Of a stretch of DNA of 7,679 nucleotides, positions 1 to 5,093 are shown piece by piece. Position numbers and translations under genes: made by a program. The stretch's first letter is position 1, and each line of letters begins with the position of its first letter. Origin of the DNA: Nitrolancea sp040255925 (GTDB lineage: Bacteria; Chloroflexota; Chloroflexia; Thermomicrobiales; Thermomicrobiaceae). Under the pieces are notes generated by a model. It searched no databases. It saw only the letters and a program-made list of their open reading frames with translations, and was not told the DNA's origin. The stretch is taken from the NCBI GenBank assembly GCA_040255925.1, contig JBDZVX010000114.1, forward strand, positions 1-7,679, written 5' to 3'.

Positions 1-287
1 CGGTAGAGCCAGGTTCCGAACGCCGCCTCACCCGCGAAGTGGTCGATCTCCTGCCAGGCCTTCAGGAAGGCGCCCTGGGCGATATCTTCGGCCGCGTCCA
101 CCCCCACCATGCGTGAGGTGAGCCGATAGATCGCATCCTGATGCATCCGCACCAGCGCCGAGAAGGCATCGACATCACGCTGCTGGGCGCGCCGTACCAG
201 CGCGCTCTCATCACAGGCGGCTTCCTCGACGGGCGGTCGCGGCCACCCGAGCGGCCACGGTCTCACGATCGCATGCCACGCGCACAT
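1..287 (-). CDS. RNA polymerase sigma factor, ECF (sigma-70 group 4) type; 3' end outside the window
   Basis: The minus strand reads 95 codons from an ATG at 287 to the left edge with no stop. Residues ~40-95 match sigma-70 region 2: VDAFSALVRMHQDAIYRL is followed by AAEDIAQGAFLKAWQEI and then FGTWLY, the usual core-binding (2.1-2.2) and -10 recognition (2.3-2.4) pattern of ECF sigma factors. Region 4 lies outside the window. The first ~25 residues (MCAWHAIVRPW, proline-rich) are not typical, and the frame stays open upstream as far as a TAA near position 415, so the start is uncertain. A GTG at 266 is an alternative, and no strong Shine-Dalgarno decides between them. The gene lies 294 bp downstream of the Clp N-domain gene on the same strand and could be independently transcribed. 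No anti-sigma factor is visible. The family assignment is firm; the regulon is unknown. Confidence 0.82.
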   Translation of the reverse strand, partial: MCAWHAIVRPWPLGWPRPPVEEAACDESALVRRAQQRDVDAFSALVRMHQDAIYRLTSRMVGVDAAEDIAQGAFLKAWQEIDHFAGEAAFGTWLY

Positions 288-581
288 GTGCCCACCACGA
301 TGAAGCGCTTCCTTCCCCGGGAAAGGAGTTCCGGCGCGAAGCAAGCCATCCGGCTCAGCATCGTTGATCCCCGGTGTACCGGCATCGACCGTTCCAAGAA
401 CTCGCCTATAGTCTTAGACGACGGAATACCGATAATCTTCCCAATGAGACGGGTGAGACGTTCAGAAACCGGGCGAGAATGAGCAGCGAGTGTGCCGGGA
501 CAATGAGGCCGGCCATCCATTCGGGTAGTGGAGGAAACGGTTCGGAGTGGAGAGAAGACGATCACCCCGGCATCGCCGGCA
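288..581. other. Intergenic stretch between the Clp N-domain gene and the sigma factor gene
   Basis: I see no supported gene here. The sigma factor's reading frame stays open through part of this stretch, so some of it may be coding if translation starts further upstream. The AT-richer patch around 400-440 would be the natural place for a sigma gene promoter, but I could not find a -35/-10 pair with convincing spacing. No clear intrinsic terminator follows the Clp N-domain gene stop at 582. Confidence 0.4.
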
Positions 582-2134
582 TTACCTCCCTTCAGGATGG
601 AGCAGGATCGAGAAGGTGAGCAACCAGGGGGAAACTGACGCGGGCTCCGACCCAGCGCTCGATTCGGGCGACCCGGCCGGGCCACCACCTACTACCCGTA
701 CCTGTACCCGTAACTCGCGCGCTTCCGGGTCGACTGCCGGTCGATAGACGTTGTCGAAGTACCAGGCATGGTGATCGGAGCGACCGAACTGCATGTTCCC
801 GTCGTAGTGATCACCCCGATCGTCGATGACATCGAGCTTCAACGAACCAATGTGGCGCGTACGCCCTACCTGGAGTGCCGCCGGTTCGTCGAATACGGTC
901 CGGTCATGGATGATGAAGCCGTGGGCGTAGGACTCAAGCGAGAGGAGGGTAACCGAAACGCCGCGGGCGGCCTGCGTCTGGACGATCGGGATCACGCGCA
1001 GGAGATCGCCAAGCGGAGCCGGCTCCGTTTTCGGCTCTATGACGATTCCCCCGGTTCCCACGGACGCGTCACCCTGATCGATTACTTGTGTGATCTGCCG
1101 GCGGACATCCGGCAGGCGTACTCCCAGGCTCTCCAGCAGACCCACAGCGATGCTTTGGCCCTCCGCCAACAGGCCAAGCAGCAGGTGCTCGGTGCCGATG
1201 TAGTGATGATTGAGCCTCCGGGCCTCGTCGACCGCCAGCTCGATCACGTGCTTGGCACGTGGGGTCAGCCCCAGCTCATGGACGATGGTCGGATCTCCTG
1301 GCCCGATGATCGAGGCGACGGCGGCGCGCACCTTCCTCAGATCCACACCCATGTTGCTGAGCACACGAGCCGCCACGCCGTCTCCTTCGCGGACCAAGCC
1401 AAGCAACAGATGCTCGGGACCGATGTNNNNNNNNNNNNNNNNNNNNNNNNNNNNNNNNNNNNNNNNNNNNNNNNNNNNNNNNNNNNNNNNNNNNNNNNNN
1501 NNNNNNNNNNNNNNNNNNNNNNNNNNGCCACGCCGTCTCCTTCGCGGACCAAGCCAAGCAACAGATGCTCGGGACCGATGTGGGTGTGGTTGAGCCGCTG
1601 GGCCTCTTCCTGGGCGTATCTCAGCACCTCGCGCGCCCGCTCGGTGAACTTCTGAAACTTGCCCGGAGTTTCGCTGTCCTCGGGTACATACGTCTGGCCG
1701 ATCACCGAAAGGATCTGCCGGCGGACCTCCGGCAGAGGCACACCCAGACTCGCCAGCACCCCAGCAGCGATGCCCTGTCCCTCCTTGAGCAGGCCGAGCA
1801 GCAGATGCTCGGTACCGATGTAGTGATGGTGGAGCTTCCGAGCCTCCCGGTCCGCCAGCGCGATAACCCGTTGGGCACGCGGGGTTAGCCGCATCTCACC
1901 GACGATCATCGAGTCACCCCGCCCAACGATGAACTCGACGGCGGCACGTGCTTTCACTAGATCCACACCCATGTTGCGAAGAACACGAGCCGCGACGCCA
2001 CCCTCTTCGCGGAGGAGGCTAAGGAGCAGGTGCTCGGTGCCGATGTAGTTGTCGTTAAACCGCTGGGCCTCTTCCTGGGTCAGCGTCAGCACCTTACGCG
2101 CTCGCTCGGTAAACTTCTGAAACTCTTCCGGCAT
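582..2134 (-). CDS. Tandem Clp N-domain (Clp_N/ClpC-NTD) protein with beta-rich C-terminal domain, no ATPase; interrupted by an N gap
   Basis: Two frames join into one gene. From the ATG at 2134 (GGGAGG 6 nt upstream) the product has a double Clp_N domain at residues ~1-147 and a second at ~159-302. Each is built of two ~75-residue repeats with the hallmark YIGTEHLLLGLL...GVAARVL...LGV. The strand is broken at 1427-1526 by Ns flanked by identical 55-bp sequences. Removing gap plus one 55-bp copy (155 bp) restores a single frame ending in TAA at 582, giving 465 residues. Glu34, Glu109, Glu189 and Glu264 occupy the same repeat position, the one used for phospho-arginine docking in ClpC. Residues ~327-430 look like a beta-sandwich (LRVIPIVQTQ, VSVTLLSLE, ELRVQVRVV) that I cannot name. 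No Walker A/B or AAA+ module and no membrane segment are visible. It may be a substrate reader, adaptor or competitor for ClpC-like proteases (inference). Extra Clp_N modules hidden in the gap cannot be excluded. Confidence 0.85.
1372..1426. repeat. 55-bp direct repeat, left copy abutting the gap
   Basis: Positions 1372-1426 are identical to 1527-1581 over all 55 bases, and each copy touches the N run. Both encode the same Clp_N segment (HIGPEHLLLGLVREGDGVA on the minus strand). This is most simply one sequence present at the ends of two contigs, not a biological duplication. Confidence 0.95.
1427..1526. other. Assembly gap of exactly 100 Ns
   Basis: The run is exactly 100 Ns, the conventional placeholder for a scaffold gap of unknown size. 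It falls inside the second Clp_N domain of the minus-strand gene and shifts the apparent reading frame. The flanks carry the same 55-bp sequence, so the real gap may have negative length (overlapping contig ends). Confidence 0.97.
1527..1581. repeat. 55-bp direct repeat, right copy abutting the gap
   Basis: This is the second copy of the 55-bp sequence found at 1372-1426, beginning immediately after the last N. The corresponding segment of the first Clp_N module (around 1986-2045) matches it at only 41 of 55 bases, so perfect identity here is not what paralogous modules of this gene show. Confidence 0.95.
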
Positions 2135-2180
2135 CTCATGCCTCCCGCCGTGCCCTCAATCGATGGAACGCCGGCGCGGA

Positions 2181-2193
2181 CCCGCTCCGCGGG
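2181..2193. other. Small GC hairpin in the leader of the Clp N-domain gene
   Basis: CCCGC-TCC-GCGGG forms a perfect 5-bp stem about 50 nt upstream of the ATG at 2134. It would lie in the 5' untranslated region if transcription begins further upstream. The stem is short and may be chance in GC-rich DNA. Confidence 0.35.
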
Positions 2194-2224
2194 ATTCGTG
2201 GGGCGAACCCTGTGTTCAGGTATT

Positions 2225-2247
2225 GGAGTGTATGGTAATGATACTCC
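2225..2247. promoter_or_regulatory. Imperfect dyad upstream of the Clp N-domain gene (possible operator)
   Basis: GGAGT and ATAC/ACTCC arms flank an AT-rich centre (GGTAATG), about 90 nt upstream of the ATG at 2134. The flanks extend the symmetry slightly (TTGGAGT against ACTCCCA). It is one of few AT-rich patches in the spacer, where a promoter would be expected. It does not match the CIRCE, CtsR or HspR consensus as I know them, so no regulator is proposed. Confidence 0.35.
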
Positions 2248-2306
2248 CACGTTGCCCGGTTTGTCGCCAGTCTGGGAGAACTGGGGCACGCCATCCGCGG
2301 CCCGGT

Positions 2307-2319
2307 GTCATCCTCAACG
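2307..2319. repeat. Possible fragment of the dispersed repeat
   Basis: GTCATCCTCAACG matches 12 of 13 bases of the left end of the dispersed repeat copy at 6546-6558 and sits 3 bp before the full copy at 2323. It may be a remnant of a second, partly lost copy. It is short enough that chance is possible. Confidence 0.35.
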
Positions 2320-2322
2320 CTC

Positions 2323-2380
2323 GTCATTATGAATGAAGTGAAGGATTTTCCAGAGATGCTTCGCTTACGCTCAGCATGAC
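2323..2380. repeat. Dispersed imperfect palindromic repeat, copy 1
   Basis: This 58-bp element runs from GTCATTATGA to CTCAGCATGAC and is an imperfect inverted repeat. The left arm (GAAGTGAAG) pairs with the right arm (CTTCGCTTAC) if G-U pairs are allowed, and GTCAT/ATGAC close the outer ends. A second copy at 6546-6603 matches at 48 of 58 positions without indels. Elements of this form are scattered in intergenic DNA of many bacteria and often give spurious short ORFs; the minus-strand reading here (starting MSRHAERKRS) is one of those. Confidence 0.85.
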
Positions 2381-2420
2381 GGGACACGGTTCAGCATCAT
2401 GTGGTGGGGCCGGCAGGGCG

Positions 2421-2804
2421 TCACGGTGTCGCTGGGGCAATCGGGACGATTCTTGGCAGCCGGTGACAGTCGGGCGGATAAGACGCGATCACCGGTACCG
2501 AATCGGAAATCGAGTCCGATGCCGATCCGGGAGTGTCGATATCCACCTCGTGCAGGGACAGGGAAGGCTCCGGCATAGCGCTGGACCTGCTAGGAAACGG
2601 ACGTGGGATAACCATGTGTGGATCAAGATTCCGCCAGGGGAGGATCTTGAGGTAGCCGCACTCGGTCCGGGCTGGAGCAGCCGTGAGGTCGTCCAGCGGC
2701 CCGAACGGCACTGCTGCCAGGAGACCGAACGTCGCGAGCACCAACAGGGACAGTCCGCCCAGCAGCCGGGTTCGTCGAGCTATTGATAGCCACCAGGTCC
2801 GCAT
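2421..2804 (-). CDS. Hypothetical small signal-anchored or secreted protein (127 aa)
   Basis: The ATG at 2804 is preceded by GGAG with a 7-nt spacer, a convincing ribosome binding site. The N-terminus is positively charged (MRTWWLSIARRTR) and is followed by a hydrophobic stretch at residues 14-33 (LLGGLSLLVLATFGLLAAVP), a signal peptide or single membrane anchor. The remaining ~90 residues are proline- and serine-rich with two cysteines (C49, C113) and no domain I recognise, so they would lie outside the cytoplasmic membrane. An ARRTR pair precedes the hydrophobic part but is a poor Tat motif. It is flanked by spacers on both sides and looks like a single-gene unit. The plus-strand ORF over the same region lacks any such signal. 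Confidence 0.6.
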   Translation of the reverse strand: MRTWWLSIARRTRLLGGLSLLVLATFGLLAAVPFGPLDDLTAAPARTECGYLKILPWRNLDPHMVIPRPFPSRSSAMPEPSLSLHEVDIDTPGSASDSISDSVPVIASYPPDCHRLPRIVPIAPATP

Positions 2805-2843
2805 TGTCTGACTCCGCCGGGTGATTCTCCCTCTCTATAAGGA

Positions 2844-2870
2844 GACGTTCAGCAAGCGGTGGCTGGTTCC
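2844..2870 (-). promoter_or_regulatory. Candidate ECF-type promoter for the 127-aa protein
   Basis: On the minus strand GGAACC (2870-2865) is followed after 17 nt by CGTC (2847-2844), close to the GGAAC/CGTC type recognised by many ECF sigma factors. Transcription would start about 35 nt before the ATG at 2804. The match is on short motifs only. A link to the ECF sigma factor at the left edge is speculation. Confidence 0.3.
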
Positions 2871-2975
2871 AATCCGGCGGATCACCTCGCGTTCACGACT
2901 CAGGGTTTGGCAGCACCTAGCGAAGAGTCACCGCACTAACCCGGCCATCGCGGATCAGCTGCGGCAGACGCTATC

Positions 2976-3002
2976 ATCGATCGGTGTCGTCAGTCGATCG
3001 AT
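2976..3002. repeat. Perfect 8-bp inverted repeat (ATCGATCG / CGATCGAT)
   Basis: ATCGATCG at 2976-2983 and CGATCGAT at 2995-3002 are separated by 11 nt. Each arm contains the self-complementary CGATCG, so the element can also be read as spaced direct sites. Several GATC tetramers cluster in the surrounding ~140 bp. It could be a protein-binding dyad; its function is unknown. Confidence 0.45.
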
Positions 3003-3033
3003 ACGGCATCGGATCGCAATCCCGGCAAGGTAG

Positions 3034-3056
3034 AAAACCCCGCCGGCAGACCGGGG
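3034..3056 (-). terminator. Intrinsic terminator for the 199-aa gene
   Basis: On the minus strand a GC stem (CCCCGG-TCTG-CCGG, bulged C, then GG) is followed by a TTTT run. It lies about 50 nt beyond the TAG at 3108, well placed to end the minus-strand transcript of the 199-residue gene. Confidence 0.6.
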
Positions 3057-3107
3057 AGTTGGGCAATCCGGCAAAATGAGGGCAGGACGGCCGTCATCCG
3101 GAAAACG

Positions 3108-3707
3108 CTACAACAGATGGTGACGCTGGTGGCGCCAGTGTTCCCAGTACCGGTGGAGATCCTCCGGCATCAACTCAGCCACGCACCGGGTAAGCTCCCG
3201 CATCCGCTCGAGCATCTCCCGGAGGTACTCCGGGGATGGATTCGGCTCCAATCCCGCCTCGTGATTCGCCGGGTCTCGCCAGAGGATCAGCGCCTTCGTC
3301 CGCTGTGGTTCGATGAAAAGCAGCGGAAAAAACGCGGAACCCTCGGCCTTTCGTCCCAGCCACCAGAGCCACCCCGATTTCGCGCGGTCGGCCTCATCCA
3401 TCAGCCGTAATACCTGGCTCTCGCATTGGATCGCGTGGAACCGGTCCCGGAGATTGCGCCGGCTCACCCGGCTATGGGGTAACGGATCGGGCAAAAGATT
3501 GCTAAAACCGTAGAGCGTCGCGTCCAGCGCGTGCAGCAACTGCGCGATCGCCCCACAGGTGACGGCCTCAGCGAGAACATGGATTTCATGCTCGTCAAGC
3601 TGGCGATCGTTCAGCGTTTGGAGCGTCTGGATAGAAAGGTTAACGGCAGCAAGCTTCCGCTCAACTTGCTGCTGGTGAGGAATCTGTATCGGCAGCGGCG
3701 CACTCAT
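3108..3707 (-). CDS. Hypothetical protein (199 aa), mostly alpha-helical
   Basis: I do not recognise this family. The sequence looks like a soluble, largely helical protein: helices at ~12-65, then RNLRDRFHAIQCESQVLRLMDEADRAK at ~84-110, a tryptophan-rich turn (SGWLWWLGRK), a hydrophobic strand-like segment (FFPLLFIEP) and two C-terminal helices rich in Glu, Arg and His (ending RYWEHWRHQRHHLL). No signal peptide, membrane helix or metal site is obvious. R84-N85-x5-H91 resembles the Rx4-6H motif of HEPN ribonucleases, but only by motif. The ATG at 3707 has a weak ribosome binding site (AAGG ~10 nt upstream). An intrinsic terminator follows the stop, and the opposite strand has no competing gene. 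Coding is likely; function is unknown. Confidence 0.65.
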   Translation of the reverse strand: MSAPLPIQIPHQQQVERKLAAVNLSIQTLQTLNDRQLDEHEIHVLAEAVTCGAIAQLLHALDATLYGFSNLLPDPLPHSRVSRRNLRDRFHAIQCESQVLRLMDEADRAKSGWLWWLGRKAEGSAFFPLLFIEPQRTKALILWRDPANHEAGLEPNPSPEYLREMLERMRELTRCVAELMPEDLHRYWEHWRHQRHHLL

Positions 3708-3767
3708 TATTCCGGCCCTTCACGGCGATCCAAAGCGCCAAGGCCACACTTAGTAGCATGATTTGCC

Positions 3768-3773
3768 TTTATA
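3768..3773 (-). promoter_or_regulatory. Possible -10 box (TATAAA) for the 199-aa gene
   Basis: TATAAA on the minus strand lies about 60 nt upstream of the ATG at 3707 in a locally AT-rich patch. No good -35 hexamer occurs at the standard distance, so this is tentative. Confidence 0.25.
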
Positions 3774-4102
3774 GTGACACACAGGGAGCCATCGCGCAAG
3801 ATGCTTCCGTCGATTTCAACAGCGAGTCCGGGACTCCCGCTCCGGGTCACGATACGCGTGAGGAACGGTGCGCCGCGTTTGTCTACTTCGGGAGCAATCC
3901 TTCCAATTTTGTCATGAATGCCAGAGGAATGGGGTACAATTTGCCAATCAGCGGCTAAGGGTACTGGCGTTTTTGCTCAGGCTATGTTATAGTCAGGTTC
4001 TAGTGGCCAAGGATTTCCGCGCGTGTGTCCAGGTGGCAGTGAGGGCCTGTCTCCGAACTCATCCCGCCGAGAAAGCCTGAGCCGAAGTATCTATCTGTAG
4101 AA

Positions 4103-4119
4103 TCGCCCAAGGTGGGCGA
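4103..4119 (+). promoter_or_regulatory. Perfect stem-loop in the 5' leader of the zinc-ribbon gene
   Basis: TCGCCCA-AGG-TGGGCGA forms a perfect 7-bp stem with a 3-nt loop. It ends 11 nt before GAGGAG and 28 nt before the ATG at 4148. It has no U-run, so it is not an intrinsic terminator; a role in mRNA stability or translational control is possible. Confidence 0.5.
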
Positions 4120-4147
4120 CATAGCAAATCGAGGAGAACTCGACGAG

Positions 4148-4495
4148 ATGAGTTTCGACGACAAGACACTTACCTGCCGTGATTGCGGCCAGCCCTTTAC
4201 CTTTACGGCCGGCGAGCAGGCCTTCTACCAGGAGAAGGGCTTCACCAACCAGCCCAGCCGCTGTGCTGACTGTCGGCGCGCCAACAAGGCCCGCCGCGAC
4301 GGTGGCGGCTCCGCTGGCTCCTACGGCAGCAGCAGCTACGGCGCGCCGCGCACCGAGCGAACCATGCACGCGGCGACCTGCAGCGAGTGCGGCAAGGAGG
4401 CCATGGTCCCCTTCGTTCCGCGCAATGACAAGCCGGTCTACTGCTCGGACTGCTTCCAGTCGCGGCGTGACACGCGGAGCTACAGCCGCTACTAG
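4148..4495 (+). CDS. Two-module zinc-ribbon protein (zf_Tbcl-type plus CxxC-x17-CxxC domain), 115 aa
   Basis: Two treble-cysteine modules are joined by a Gly/Ser/Tyr-rich linker. The first has C10-x2-C13 and C39-x2-C42 in the context DKTLTCRDCGQPFTFTAGEQAFY, the pattern of the probable zinc-ribbon family PF13451. The second has C78-x2-C81 and C99-x2-C102 with exactly 17 residues between the pairs, the pattern named TIGR04272. Each module should hold one structural zinc. The linker at residues ~50-72 (GGGSAGSYGSSSYG) is flexible and low-complexity. The protein is cytoplasmic and soluble. Its molecular role is not established; zinc ribbons of this kind may bind nucleic acid or protein. I chose the ATG at 4148 because MSFDDKTL is the normal start of the family and GAGGAG lies upstream (11-nt spacer). 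A GTG at 4112 lies within the leader hairpin and is less likely. A strong terminator follows. Confidence 0.88.
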   Translation: MSFDDKTLTCRDCGQPFTFTAGEQAFYQEKGFTNQPSRCADCRRANKARRDGGGSAGSYGSSSYGAPRTERTMHAATCSECGKEAMVPFVPRNDKPVYCSDCFQSRRDTRSYSRY

Positions 4496-4542
4496 TTCAC
4501 GCCACCGGGTATCCCGGCCAGCATAAACCGAACCTTGTAGGC

Positions 4543-4581
4543 AAACCATCCGGTCGACCCTCACCGGATGGTTTCTTCTTC
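4543..4581 (+). terminator. Strong intrinsic terminator after the zinc-ribbon gene
   Basis: AAACCATCCGG at 4543-4553 and CCGGATGGTTT at 4564-4574 form a perfect 11-bp stem with a 10-nt loop, followed by a pyrimidine/T-rich tail (CTTCTTC). It lies ~50 nt after the TAG at 4495. The A-run on the 5' side would allow action on the opposite strand too. Confidence 0.85.
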
Positions 4582-4636
4582 CCCATCTCAACACCATCAC
4601 GGCGACAGCAGCCAGCGGGAAGCACTCCGCCCCGCA

Positions 4637-4658
4637 TCAACCACTAGTCAACCACTGG
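4637..4658. repeat. Short tandem repeat, 2 x 11 bp
   Basis: TCAACCACTAG and TCAACCACTGG are adjacent and match at 10 of 11 positions. They lie in non-coding DNA between two convergent genes. Significance unknown. Confidence 0.6.
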
Positions 4659-4704
4659 AATGGGGACCAAAAGGGAATATCGGGCGACACCACATCGACC
4701 GGAT

Positions 4705-4724
4705 GAGCCGGACAGGCCCGGCTC
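4705..4724. terminator. GC stem-loop downstream of the 64-aa membrane protein gene
   Basis: GAGCCGG-ACAGGC-CCGGCTC is a perfect 7-bp stem with a 6-nt loop, about 50 nt beyond the TGA at 4775 on the minus strand. No T-run follows on that strand, so it is only a possible terminator or transcript-end stabiliser. Confidence 0.35.
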
Positions 4725-4774
4725 CAGCATCAGCGCGTGATGAGGATGGTGAGGAAACCGGTGCTCTGGGGGCG

Positions 4775-4969
4775 TCAGCGATTGTGCCGCTGCACGGACT
4801 TCCGCCAGACCAGATACCGCATGGGGATACCAACTCCCCAGAACGCCAGTAGAATCACGAACATGATCAGTGGCATCCGCCCGGTGCCCCAAGCCAACCC
4901 CAGGGTGACACCCAAGATCGCGGCTCCGATGACCCAGCCCACCAGCATCAGCTTCAAACGTCTCGGCAT
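4775..4969 (-). CDS. Small two-helix inner membrane protein (64 aa)
   Basis: The product has two clear hydrophobic segments at residues ~7-27 (LMLVGWVIGAAILGVTLGLAW) and ~33-54 (PLIMFVILLAFWGVGIPMRYLV). A basic start (MPRRLK) and basic end (WRKSVQRHNR) suggest both termini are cytoplasmic. The ATG at 4969 has GGAGGG with a 9-nt spacer, a strong ribosome binding site that supports a real gene. I recognise no family; short double-pass proteins of this kind are usually annotated as hypothetical. It lies 124 bp downstream of the FIST gene on the same strand and could be co-transcribed, though a dyad in the spacer leaves room for its own control. Confidence 0.72.
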   Translation of the reverse strand: MPRRLKLMLVGWVIGAAILGVTLGLAWGTGRMPLIMFVILLAFWGVGIPMRYLVWRKSVQRHNR

Positions 4970-5019
4970 TACCTGTTACCCTCCAGGCCCAATTATCCTT
5001 GCCGGAGTGGAATCCGTCC

Positions 5020-5045
5020 AGTCGTATCGTTCGAAACACACGACT
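5020..5045. promoter_or_regulatory. Dyad centred on TTCGAA between FIST and small membrane protein genes
   Basis: AGTCGT (5020-5025) and ACGACT (5040-5045) are inverted around a central TTCGAA palindrome. It lies 50-75 nt upstream of the ATG at 4969. It could be an operator for the small membrane protein gene or a transcript structure. I recognise no cognate regulator. Confidence 0.35.
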
Positions 5046-5093
5046 CCGGCTGGCTCACCGAAGACCGGCCGGCGAGGACTCAGATCCGGTTCG

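Larger units (their letters stand above)
2805..3107. other. Non-coding stretch between two minus-strand genes
   Basis: Apart from the candidate promoter near 2844-2870, the inverted repeat at 2976-3002 and the terminator at 3034-3056, I see nothing here. A plus-strand frame is open from 2821 to 3033 but has no ribosome binding site and no recognisable product. Confidence 0.5.
3708..4147. other. Divergent intergenic stretch between the 199-aa gene and the zinc-ribbon gene
   Basis: About 440 bp separate two divergently transcribed genes, so promoters for both should lie here. A frame on the plus strand at 3758-3958 is open but has no ribosome binding site and no recognisable product. An AT-richer patch around 3970-4000 (TATGTTATAGT) is the likeliest promoter region for the zinc-ribbon gene, without a clear -35. 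A hairpin sits at 4103-4119. No RNA gene was recognised. Confidence 0.45.

Noticed and set aside
768..1655. Long open frame on the plus strand across the Clp N-domain gene
   Set aside because: It is the antisense of a clearly recognisable Clp_N coding sequence, runs through the N gap, and its product shows no domain.
2136..2387. Short minus-strand ORF beginning MSRHAERKRS
   Set aside because: Its N-terminus is a translation of the dispersed palindromic repeat, a frequent source of spurious small proteins.
2376..2786. 136-codon plus-strand frame opposite the 127-aa protein
   Set aside because: No ribosome binding site, low-complexity Arg/Gly/Gln composition, and the minus strand has a good start and signal anchor.
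2861..2885. tRNA-like T-arm (GGTTCCAATCC)
   Set aside because: No acceptor stem, anticodon arm or D-arm can be placed around it.
3758..3958. 66-codon plus-strand ORF
   Set aside because: No Shine-Dalgarno, no recognisable motif, and it lies in a divergent promoter region.
4091..4600. 169-codon minus-strand frame over the zinc-ribbon gene
   Set aside because: Its Ala/Gly/Val-rich product is what GC-rich antisense frames usually give. The zinc-ribbon cysteine pattern on the plus strand is decisive, and the frame also crosses the terminator.
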